Below are positions 7,530 to 13,159 of a stretch of DNA of 17,216 nt, piece by piece. Position numbers and translations under genes: made by a program. The DNA comes from Streptomyces viridochromogenes (lineage in GTDB: Bacteria; Actinomycetota; Actinomycetes; Streptomycetales; Streptomycetaceae): the NCBI RefSeq assembly GCF_001270495.1, contig NZ_LGUR01000011.1:1-17216 (forward strand), read 5' to 3'. The notes below the pieces were generated by a model. The model saw only the letters and a program-made list of their open reading frames with translations. It searched no databases and was not told where the DNA came from. Numbering within the stretch: position 1 is the stretch's first letter; every line of letters starts with the position of its first letter.

Positions 7530-7546
7530 TGAAATGTTAGATGTCA
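7530..7546. promoter_or_regulatory. Likely operator of the gntR-acdS pair
   Basis: TGACATCTAACATTTCA (minus strand) is an imperfect palindrome with 12 of 17 positions symmetric, an AT-rich island in GC-rich DNA. It ends 4 bases before the GTG start. Such short AT-rich palindromes are typical of FadR-type regulators. It overlaps a TTGACA-like hexamer and a possible -10 box TAACAT. Confidence 0.5.
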
Positions 7547-7567
7547 ATTCCGGGTCCGGACAAGGGT

Positions 7568-7598
7568 GTGGCCCGCACCCCCGTGAAGTGCGGGCCAC
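7568..7598 (-). terminator. Terminator of the Ro60/TROVE gene
   Basis: GTGGCCCGCA at 7568-7577 and TGCGGGCCAC at 7589-7598 form a perfect 10-bp stem with an 11-base loop. It lies 37 bases after the stop codon of the TROVE gene and before the gntR promoter. Confidence 0.85.
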
Positions 7599-7634
7599 GC
7601 CCGGGGCGCGGAGCCTGTGTGCCAGGGCCGCGAC

Positions 7635-9215
7635 TCAGGCCGCCCAGGGCCAGTCGGCTGCCCGAGCGCTGTCCAGCAGCGGAACCATCCGGAAGGCGGC
7701 GTCCGAGAGTCCGCCGAAGGTGTGCCGGTTCGCCTTCCCGGACGGGCCGTGGCCCGCCCGGTAGCCGGCGAGGTTCCAGGTGTAGACCGGCACGTCGGCG
7801 GGGACCTGCTCGGTCGGGTCGCCGTGGTGGCTGTACGCGTACTGCTCGTCGGTGACGATCAGCACCCGGTCGTGCTTCCTGTAGTGGCGGCGGACCGCCT
7901 CGGTGGTGTCGGTGCCGCCCAGGCCACCGAAGCGGCTCAGGATCTTCAGCACCGACTCGCCCCCGCGGAACCTCACCGGGGCGCTCGTGGAGCCGAACTC
8001 CACCAGGTCCGCCTTCTTCGCCCGCAGCGCCAGCGCCGTGCCGAAGATCGCCGCCGCGTCGGCCCGGTTGAGCTTCGAGCGGTCGGACAGCGGACCCCAC
8101 ATCGAGCCGGAGCGGTCGACGAGGATCAGCGTCCGGCCGGGCAGCGCGGGCACGTTGGCCAGCGAGTGACCGAGCGCCTGCTCCAGCGGGTACGCCCAGC
8201 GCAGCGACGGCGCGTGCTGGTACGCGGCGAGGTACCGGAAGGGGAACTGCCGCGAGCGCGCGACCTCGGCCGGGTCGCTGATGCGCGCGGCGACCTGGGC
8301 CGCCACCTCGTCGGACACGCCCGCCTCGTCGAAGTTCCGCAGGTTGCGGATCAGCGCCATCGAGCCCATGGACGGGATCACGGCCTCCCAGGCCGCCTTG
8401 TCCATCGGCCCCTGCAGCCAGCCCGCCAGCGCCTCCCACGTCATCCCGGCCGCCGCGAGCCGCTCGGCACCGCGCTCCGACGTGACCACCGCACGCCGCT
8501 CCTCGACGGGCAGCGCCATCAGCTCGCGGTGCGCGACCAGCGTCCGGTCGGACGCGGGCGGCACGGCGGTGTCCGGGTTGTGCCGGCGGTCCAGGGCGTA
8601 CCGGAACAGCTCGCCCTGCCACGGCTTGTCCGGGTCCGGGGCCGCGTGCACCAGGTTGAGGATGTCGCCGAAGCGGTAGCCCTTGGACGCGGTGTCGTAC
8701 TTCAGCAGCGACTTGCCGCTGTAGAGACGCCGTACGGCGTCGGCGACACCGCGCTTGACGGGCTTCGGGACGTTACGGCCGTACACCGCCGTCCAGTACG
8801 CGAGCAGTTCGCCGGGCTCGTCCGGTCGCTGGAGCACGGAGGCGATGACCTGCCGGTTCGACGGGCCGTCGGTGGCCCCGGCGTCCAGGCGTGCCTTCAC
8901 GTACTCGGCAGCGCCCACGAGGGCCGACGTACGGAGGTTGCCCTCGCCGCGCAGCCAGCCGAGCAGGCCGGCCGTCCAGACGGGGTCGGTGACGGCGAGC
9001 TCGCGCACGAGCTTGGCGTACCGGTCGTCACGGTCGGCGCCGGACTCGTAGAAGGTCTGCTGCGAGACGAAGTTGGCGACCGCCAGCAGGAAAAGCTCGG
9101 AACGCGCGTCCCGCTCGCGGCCCCGGCCGCCCTCGTAGGTACGCAGTACGCGCCCTGTCGACGTCACTCGCGAAGTGGGGCGCGCCTTGGCGGCCCGCGT
9201 GTTGAATCGCGCCAT
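7635..9215 (-). CDS. rsr: Ro60 homologue (TROVE plus vWA domains)
   Basis: This is a bacterial Ro60 (Rsr), a ring-shaped RNA-binding protein that in other bacteria works with Y RNA and an exoribonuclease (PNPase) in RNA quality control and in survival after stress. The ATG at 9215 gives 526 residues, the normal length; a longer frame up to 9425 would cross the structured RNA region and is rejected. The TROVE HEAT-repeat ring covers about 18-340 (RTYEGGRGRERDARSELFLLAVANFV; EGNLRTSALVGAAEYVKAR; DILNLVH; TWEALAGWLQG; MGSMALIRNLRNF). The C-terminal vWA domain keeps a full metal site: D367-S369-S371 in LVDRSGSM, T435 in GGTDTTEA, D456 in IVTDEQY. No rtcB or PNPase gene is in the window. Three Y-like RNAs lie directly upstream on the same strand. 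The symbol follows usage for bacterial Ro60. Confidence 0.95.
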   Translation of the reverse strand: MARFNTRAAKARPTSRVTSTGRVLRTYEGGRGRERDARSELFLLAVANFVSQQTFYESGADRDDRYAKLVRELAVTDPVWTAGLLGWLRGEGNLRTSALVGAAEYVKARLDAGATDGPSNRQVIASVLQRPDEPGELLAYWTAVYGRNVPKPVKRGVADAVRRLYSGKSLLKYDTASKGYRFGDILNLVHAAPDPDKPWQGELFRYALDRRHNPDTAVPPASDRTLVAHRELMALPVEERRAVVTSERGAERLAAAGMTWEALAGWLQGPMDKAAWEAVIPSMGSMALIRNLRNFDEAGVSDEVAAQVAARISDPAEVARSRQFPFRYLAAYQHAPSLRWAYPLEQALGHSLANVPALPGRTLILVDRSGSMWGPLSDRSKLNRADAAAIFGTALALRAKKADLVEFGSTSAPVRFRGGESVLKILSRFGGLGGTDTTEAVRRHYRKHDRVLIVTDEQYAYSHHGDPTEQVPADVPVYTWNLAGYRAGHGPSGKANRHTFGGLSDAAFRMVPLLDSARAADWPWAA

Positions 9216-9218
9216 GCT

Positions 9219-9234
9219 GAATTCCCCCGAATTC
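9219..9234 (-). promoter_or_regulatory. Hairpin holding the rsr ribosome binding site
   Basis: On the minus strand GAATTC, GGGG and GAATTC follow one another: a 6-bp self-complementary stem with the purine-rich ribosome site in its loop and at its base, ending three bases before the rsr ATG. It could limit or present the site for translation (inference). Confidence 0.5.
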
Positions 9235-9263
9235 ACTGTGGTTTTCGGAGGGAAGCGCGGCAA

Positions 9264-9428
9264 AAGGAGGGTGTCCGAGGTCGAAGTCGACTGCGGTTGC
9301 TTATGACTGGCGCGTCTTCCGTTCCGCCACACCGACCCGAAGTCGATGACGGGATTCGAACCCGCACGAGGGGTGTACCCCCACCAGCTCCCGAAGTATC
9401 CGCTGCCTGCGCACCGGGCACCCACCTT
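9264..9428 (-). ncRNA. Y RNA-like RNA 3 with Leu-like permuted tRNA mimic
   Basis: Predicted 165-nt RNA on the minus strand. Outer stem: AAGG (9428-9425) with CCTT, then GGGTGCCC (9423-9416) with GGACACCC (9276-9269), one mismatch. Then a UC bulge, GGT (9415-9413) with ACC (9281-9279), an internal loop with GCGCA opposite GACTTCG, and GGCAGCGG (9407-9400) with CCGCAGTC (9296-9289). Inside is a tRNA mimic in permuted order: a GGGG/CCCC variable-arm-like hairpin, T arm with loop TTCGAAT (9360-9354), a 7-bp acceptor helix CATCGAC/GTCGGTG closed by TTCGG (9348-9330), then a D arm GCG...CGC. The D-arm region TGGCGGAACGGAAGACGCGC resembles tRNA-Leu. The CCTT end runs into a T-run, which could end the RNA. 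It is the nearest of the three to rsr. Confidence 0.78.
9312..9365 (-). other. Permuted class II (Leu-like) tRNA module
   Basis: T stem GCGGG/CCCGT with loop TTCGAAT, then acceptor strand CATCGAC, a 5-base loop TTCGG in place of the normal 5' and 3' ends, acceptor strand GTCGGTG, TG at positions 8-9, and a D arm with stem GCG/CGC. The 3' half therefore comes before the 5' half, so this is not an ordinary tRNA gene. Confidence 0.75.
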
Positions 9429-9432
9429 GAGC

Positions 9433-9515
9433 TGCGCCTCCCGAGATCAAGTCGGCGGCGGCATGGGATTCTTTTAGGAGAAGAAGTAGCCGCGGCCCGC
9501 GCACCGGGAGGTGCA
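9433..9515 (-). ncRNA. Y RNA-like RNA 2, short form without tRNA mimic
   Basis: Predicted 83-nt RNA on the minus strand. Outer stem TGC-A-CCTCCC (9515-9506) with GGGAGG-C-GCA (9442-9433), one A/C mismatch. Then UC bulge, GGT (9505-9503) with ATC (9447-9445), internal loop GCGCG opposite GACTTG, and GGCCGCGGC (9497-9489) with GCCGCCGCC (9462-9454), one mismatch at the fourth pair. The end is a small TTCTT/AAGAA hairpin. The 3' strand has ACTTGATC, close to the conserved ACUUGACC side of the Ro60-binding site in animal Y RNAs. It has no tRNA-like part, so it may only bind or gate the protein (inference). Confidence 0.72.
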
Positions 9516-9527
9516 TGAAGTTGTGGT

Positions 9528-9663
9528 GTCCAGAGATCGAGGTCGGCGGAACCGACGTGGTGCTCTGCCGCTGAGCTACACCGGCTCGTGGAACCGGTGG
9601 CGGGATTCGAACCCGCGGCCTCCCCATTAAGAGTGGAAGTAGGTCCTGCCTTCGCACCTGGAC
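9528..9663 (-). ncRNA. Y RNA-like RNA 1 with Lys-like permuted tRNA mimic
   Basis: Predicted 136-nt RNA on the minus strand. Outer stem GTCCA(G) (9663-9658) with (C)TGGAC (9533-9528), UC bulge, GGT with ATC, internal loop GCGAA opposite GACCTCG, and GGCAGGACC (9650-9642) with GGTTCCGCC (9553-9545), 8 of 9 paired. The 5' strand GGTGCGAAGGCAG is very close to the GGUCCGAAGGUAG of human hY1 RNA. Inside lie, in order, an anticodon arm, variable loop, T arm, acceptor hairpin and D arm of a tRNA-Lys-like fold. A possible -10 box TAGAGT at 9676-9671 would start transcription at or near 9663; no convincing -35 box is seen. Confidence 0.8.
9562..9638 (-). other. Permuted tRNA-Lys-like module
   Basis: Anticodon arm TTCCA-CTCTTAA-TGGGG (the loop of tRNA-Lys with anticodon CTT, at 9633-9627), variable loop AGGCC, T arm GCGGG-TTCGAAT-CCCGC, acceptor strand CACCGGT, then T and CCA (9592-9589), linker CGA, acceptor strand GCCGGTG, TA, and D arm GCTC-AGCGGCA-GAGC. 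All canonical tRNA parts are present, but the 3' half precedes the 5' half and the two are joined by the acceptor end. Confidence 0.8.
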
Positions 9664-9709
9664 GTTCATCACTCTAAGAGGGGTGCCGCGGGACGGGCGA
9701 GCGAATTAA

Positions 9710-11161
9710 TTACCCGCGCTTCTGCCGCTTCCAGGGCCCGGTGATGGCCAGCATGATGCCCGGCGTCTGAATGCTGGCGTACAGCGTCCGGCCGTCGCAC
9801 GAGAAGGTGACGCCGGCGAACTCGCTGTATTCCGGCTCGTCTTCCGTGCCGATGTTCAGTTCGTTGCGGGCGATGGGGTAGGTACGGCCGCTGTCGGTGG
9901 CGCCGAACAGGTGCTGGACGCCCTCGCCGTCCTCGGCGATGACCAGGCCGCCGTACGGGGAGACGGTGATGTTGTCGGGGCCGTCGAAGGCGCCGTCCTT
10001 GGACGGGTCGGGGTTGACGCCGAGGAGGACCTTCAGGGTGAGGGTGCGGCGCTTGGGGTCGTAGAACCAGACCTGGCCGTCGTGCTGGACCGGGCTCTCC
10101 TCACGGGCGTACGAGGAGACGATGTAGGTGCCGCCGTCGCCCCACCACATGCCCTCCAGCTTGCGGGCGCGGGTGATCTCACCGGCGGCGAACTGCTTGC
10201 GCACGGGCGTGGTCTTCGCGTCGCGGTCGGGGACGTCCACCCAGTCGACGCCGTACACCGTGCCGATCTTCGTGGCGCGGGAGAGGTCGTCGACGAACTT
10301 GCCGCCTGAGTCGAAGCACTTGGGGGCCTGAAGGACACCGGCGTCGTCGGCCAGCGCGCGGAACTTGCCGCGGCCGTAGGCGAAGCCCTTCGGCGGGGTC
10401 CAGCGGAAGAGCAGGCCGTTGGGGCTCGCGGCGTCCTCGGTGAGGTAGGCGTGGCCGCGCTTGGGGTCGATGACGACGGCCTCGTGGTCGTAGCGGCCGA
10501 AGAACTTCAGCGGCTTGGGGTCACGGTTGGCGCGCCGGTCGACGGGGTCGACCTCGAAGACGTAGCCGTGGTCCTTGGTCATGCCGTTGGTGCCGGCCTT
10601 GTCGGAGTTCTCCTCGCAGGTGAGCCAGGTGCCCCAAGGGGTGCTGCCACCCGCGCAGTTGGTGGAGGTGCCGGCGATACCGACCCACTCGGCGACCCCG
10701 CCGCCGGGGCGGACCTCGACGACCGTGCAGCCGCCGGCCGCGGCGGGGTCGTAGACGAGGCCCTCGGTGAGCGGGACGGGGTACTTCCAGTTGGCGCGCG
10801 GTCCCTTCAGCTCGTGGTTGTTGACGAGGAGGGTGGTACCGCGGGGGCCGTCGAAGGTGGCCGTGCCGTCGTGGTTGGAGGGGGTGAACTCGCCCGACTC
10901 CAGCTTGGTCTTCCCGCTGTAGGTGATGACGCGGTACTTGAATCCGGCGGGCAGCGCGAGGATGCCCTCGGGGTCCGGGATCAGCGGTCCGTACCCGACA
11001 CCGCCACCGTGGGCGTCCGCGGACTCCTCGCTCGCGGTCTCGGACTCCGTGGACGCGAGCGCGTTCGGTGCGGTGGCCAGCACGCCGGCACTGCCCGCCA
11101 GCGCGACACCGGCACCGGTGATCGCGGAGTTTCTGGCGAAGTCCCTGCGGGTGAGCGACAT
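9710..11161 (-). CDS. Tat-exported PhoX-type phosphatase (DUF839)
   Basis: This 482-residue exported protein belongs to the PhoX/DUF839 family, calcium- and iron-dependent alkaline phosphatases that release phosphate from organic compounds outside the cell. The ATG at 11161 has GGAG 5 bases upstream; a longer frame to 11230 is less likely. The Tat signal is at the N-terminus (SLTRRDFARNS, hydrophobic stretch, cleavage probably after PNALA). Family segments include LLVNNHELKGP, GGCTVVEV, GGSTPWGTWLTCEEN, YDHEAVVIDPKRGHAYLTEDA, LEGMWWGDGGTYIVSS, and FDGPDNITVSPYGGLVIAEDG. Family phosphatases use such acidic and Cys residues for metal binding, but I cannot map the residues exactly. A PHO-box-like direct repeat upstream fits control by phosphate starvation. 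Confidence 0.92.
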   Translation of the reverse strand: MSLTRRDFARNSAITGAGVALAGSAGVLATAPNALASTESETASEESADAHGGGVGYGPLIPDPEGILALPAGFKYRVITYSGKTKLESGEFTPSNHDGTATFDGPRGTTLLVNNHELKGPRANWKYPVPLTEGLVYDPAAAGGCTVVEVRPGGGVAEWVGIAGTSTNCAGGSTPWGTWLTCEENSDKAGTNGMTKDHGYVFEVDPVDRRANRDPKPLKFFGRYDHEAVVIDPKRGHAYLTEDAASPNGLLFRWTPPKGFAYGRGKFRALADDAGVLQAPKCFDSGGKFVDDLSRATKIGTVYGVDWVDVPDRDAKTTPVRKQFAAGEITRARKLEGMWWGDGGTYIVSSYAREESPVQHDGQVWFYDPKRRTLTLKVLLGVNPDPSKDGAFDGPDNITVSPYGGLVIAEDGEGVQHLFGATDSGRTYPIARNELNIGTEDEPEYSEFAGVTFSCDGRTLYASIQTPGIMLAITGPWKRQKRG

Positions 11162-11227
11162 GGTGTCTCCTGTGACAGTGGGTGCCGTGGAGGGTGGCGG
11201 ACTTCGGGACGGCGCAACGGTCCCGCC

Positions 11228-11249
11228 CATGTCTGAACAGGAGTTGAAC
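11228..11249 (-). promoter_or_regulatory. PHO-box-like direct repeat upstream of phosphatase gene
   Basis: On the minus strand two 11-base units GTTCAACTCCT and GTTCAGACATG are directly adjacent, 67-88 bases before the phosphatase start. Streptomyces PhoP binds 11-base direct repeats whose first bases resemble GTTCACC; GTTCA is kept in both units here. The gene's role supports the assignment. Confidence 0.65.
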
Positions 11250-11309
11250 TCCGGGGGGCTTCAGGGCACCAGCTTCCATGAAACAACGCTGGGCGCGGGC
11301 AACGCCCTA

Positions 11310-11357
11310 GGGGCGCGGGACTCTATCGATATGCGGCGCCGCCGCGTGGGCGCGACC
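11310..11357 (+). repeat. Interspersed intergenic repeat, copy B
   Basis: This 48-bp element is a 45/48 inverted copy of 5709-5756, differing at three scattered bases. It lies in the gap between the phosphatase start and the end of the acidic protein gene. Confidence 0.8.
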
Positions 11358-11389
11358 AGCCACACCCTGGCCGCACCCGCGAGACAAGC

Positions 11390-12829
11390 TCAGCCCCCCT
11401 GTTGCGATCGCGCCTTGAACGCAGCCTTCCGCGCTTCCTTCGCGATCTTCTTGTCCGGATGCAACCGCCCCATCGCCTCCAGCACATCCGCGGTGGCCGG
11501 ATGATCGACCCGCCACGCCGCCGCGAAGAACCCGCTGTGCTGCGCGGCCAACCCCTCCACCAGCGCCCTCAGCTCGTCGGAGTTCCCCTCGGCCGCCAGC
11601 TGCGCGGCCACCGTGTCGACGGTCAGCCAGAACACCAGGTCCTGGGACGGCGCGGGAACGTCGGAGAACCCCGCCTCGGTCAGCCACACCCGGGCCAGCC
11701 CGCCCAGCTCCGGATCGTCGAGGACCTCGCGCAGCGCCGGCTCGGCCTCCGCGCCCACCAGGGACAGCGCCTGCTGGCAGCGCAACCGCCGCAGCGGCGC
11801 CCCGGCGTCCAGCCCTCGTGCCGCGGCCAGCAACTCCCGTGCCGCGGCGAGGGGTTCGCGTCGGGCCAGCCACTGCTCGGTCTCGGCATGCGCGGCGGCC
11901 TGCGGGAAGGCGGCCGTGCCGTCGAGCAGCGCGTCGGCGCCCTTGTCGGCGAGGTCCCCGACCGCGGGGGCGTCGAACCCGGCCTCCAGCAGCCGCGACC
12001 GCAGCCCGTACAGGCCGAGCGGGGTCAGCCGCACCATGCCGTAGCGCGATACGTCGGTGTCGTCGACGGCGGCCGACGCCTCCTCGGCACCCTCGGCCTC
12101 CGCGTCCGCCATCAGCGCCTCGTCCACCGGCTGGTACTCCACGAGCCCGACCGGCTCCAGCACCCGGAACTGGTCGTCGAGGCGCATCATCGCGTCCGAG
12201 ACCTGTTCCAGCACGTCGTTCGTGGGCTCGCCCATGTCGCTGGGCACGATCATCGACGCGGCGAGGGCCGGCAGCGGCACGGGCCCGTCGCCGGGGCCGT
12301 CCTCGCTGGCCGTCAGCAGATACAGGTTGCCGAGCACTCCGTCGAGGAACTCCGCCTCGGCCTCCGGGTCCCAGTCCAGGGAGGAGAAGTCGATCTCGTC
12401 CCCGGTGTCGATCGCGTCGACCAGGCCGTCGAGGTCGGGCACGCTCGCGTCGGCGAGGGCCGTCTCCAGCGCCGCCAGCCACACCCCAAGGACGTCCTGC
12501 GGCGAACCGCCGGTCAGCAGCGCCAGGTCCTCGCCGGCGGCGACCGTGCCCGTCTCCTCGTCGACGATCTCGACCAGGCCGGCGTCGACGGCCACCCGCC
12601 AGGCCTCGCTCGCGTACGCGGCGGCGTCGTCCCCGCTCAGCCCGAGCAGCTCGGCGGCCGCCGGCAGCTGCTCGTCGACGAGGCCGCCCCCGGCGTCGAC
12701 CCGGGTATCGGGTCCGGCCCAGCGGGCCAGCCGCGCGGCCCGGGAAAGCAACGGCGTGGACAGCGCGTCCCGCGCCAGCTCCGCTTCGGGATGCAGCCGC
12801 ACCGGGGGCAGGGGGGAGCTGTCTGACAT
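11390..12829 (-). CDS. Large acidic protein of unknown function
   Basis: I do not recognise a named family for this 479-residue soluble protein. It starts at an ATG with GGAGAAA upstream. There is no signal peptide or membrane segment. It is rich in Ala, Leu, Asp and Glu, with a very acidic middle (for example DALMADAEAEGAEEASAAVDDTD). A winged-helix-like stretch, SRYGMVRLTPLGLYGLRSRLLEAGF, is followed by helical repeat-like pairs from about 320 (EQWLARREPLAAARELLAAARGLDAGAPLRRLRCQQALSLVG; AEPALREVLDDPELGGLARVWLTEAGF), like HEAT repeats. The C-terminus is basic (PDKKIAKEARKAAFKARSQQGG). It is a single gene between the phosphatase gene and a divergent nuclease gene. A structural or regulatory scaffold is possible but unproven. 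Confidence 0.85.
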   Translation of the reverse strand: MSDSSPLPPVRLHPEAELARDALSTPLLSRAARLARWAGPDTRVDAGGGLVDEQLPAAAELLGLSGDDAAAYASEAWRVAVDAGLVEIVDEETGTVAAGEDLALLTGGSPQDVLGVWLAALETALADASVPDLDGLVDAIDTGDEIDFSSLDWDPEAEAEFLDGVLGNLYLLTASEDGPGDGPVPLPALAASMIVPSDMGEPTNDVLEQVSDAMMRLDDQFRVLEPVGLVEYQPVDEALMADAEAEGAEEASAAVDDTDVSRYGMVRLTPLGLYGLRSRLLEAGFDAPAVGDLADKGADALLDGTAAFPQAAAHAETEQWLARREPLAAARELLAAARGLDAGAPLRRLRCQQALSLVGAEAEPALREVLDDPELGGLARVWLTEAGFSDVPAPSQDLVFWLTVDTVAAQLAAEGNSDELRALVEGLAAQHSGFFAAAWRVDHPATADVLEAMGRLHPDKKIAKEARKAAFKARSQQGG

Positions 12830-12870
12830 CGGCTGTTTCTCCTAGGGCGTTCTGCAGGGCCGTAAGCGAC

Positions 12871-12885
12871 ACGGCCCTTGGCCGT
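12871..12885 (-). promoter_or_regulatory. Small hairpin upstream of the acidic protein gene
   Basis: ACGGCC, loop CTT, GGCCGT: a perfect 6-bp stem with a 3-base loop, 42 bases upstream of the ATG at 12829. It may lie in the leader or be an operator for either divergent gene. Confidence 0.35.
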
Positions 12886-13006
12886 ACGCATCACGGCTCA
12901 ACCGCTCAGCCTAGACGGATTTCCACCCATGCCACCCGGTTCATCTCCCCGTCGGCACCTGTACATGGCCGAAACCTTGACAAGTGGCTTGACCAGGCAG
13001 GAGATT

Positions 13007-13059
13007 GACGCGCGTAGAAACCGGGCGGACATCTGTTCACTGTATTTTCTACGCGCGTC
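13007..13059. repeat. Perfect 14-bp inverted repeat before the nuclease gene
   Basis: GACGCGCGTAGAAA at 13007-13020 is exactly repeated as its complement TTTCTACGCGCGTC at 13046-13059, with 25 bases between. The spacer contains a GTTCAC PHO-type half site. It lies about 100 bases before the nuclease start, in the divergent intergenic region. It may be a leader stem-loop or a regulator site. Confidence 0.8.
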
Positions 13060-13159
13060 GCCGCCGCCCCACCGGTCGCGCCTGCACCCAGCGTTTACAC
13101 CCGTCGTTCCACGCACCACCCTCGTCCCGGCGCTCATTCACGTCCCCGGAGGGATTCCG

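Noticed and set aside
5828..7540. Long open frame opposite acdS and gntR
   Set aside because: It is a GC-bias shadow: low-complexity Gly/Arg/Val-rich translation, no domain, and it overlaps two well-supported genes.
9216..9425. N-terminal extension of the Ro60 protein
   Set aside because: The frame stays open to 9425 but would be encoded by RNA 3, lacks family similarity, and the ATG at 9215 has a good ribosome site and normal protein length.
9562..9638. Ordinary tRNA-Lys gene or pseudogene
   Set aside because: The T arm and 3' acceptor strand come before the 5' acceptor strand and D arm, and no 5' half with a matching acceptor strand lies upstream. The permuted order inside a conserved outer stem fits a Y RNA module better.
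11402..13008. Long plus-strand frames opposite the acidic protein gene
   Set aside because: Arg/Pro/Gln-rich translations typical of antisense frames in high-GC DNA, with no start signals or domains.
13027..13045. PHO box for the nuclease
   Set aside because: Only one GTTCAC half site is clear; the neighbouring GGACATC is not at the required 11-base spacing, so I do not call it as a feature.
12878..13159. N-terminal extension of the secreted nuclease
   Set aside because: It would put about 94 residues before a perfect signal peptide and cover the inverted repeat; the TTG at 13160 has a strong ribosome site.
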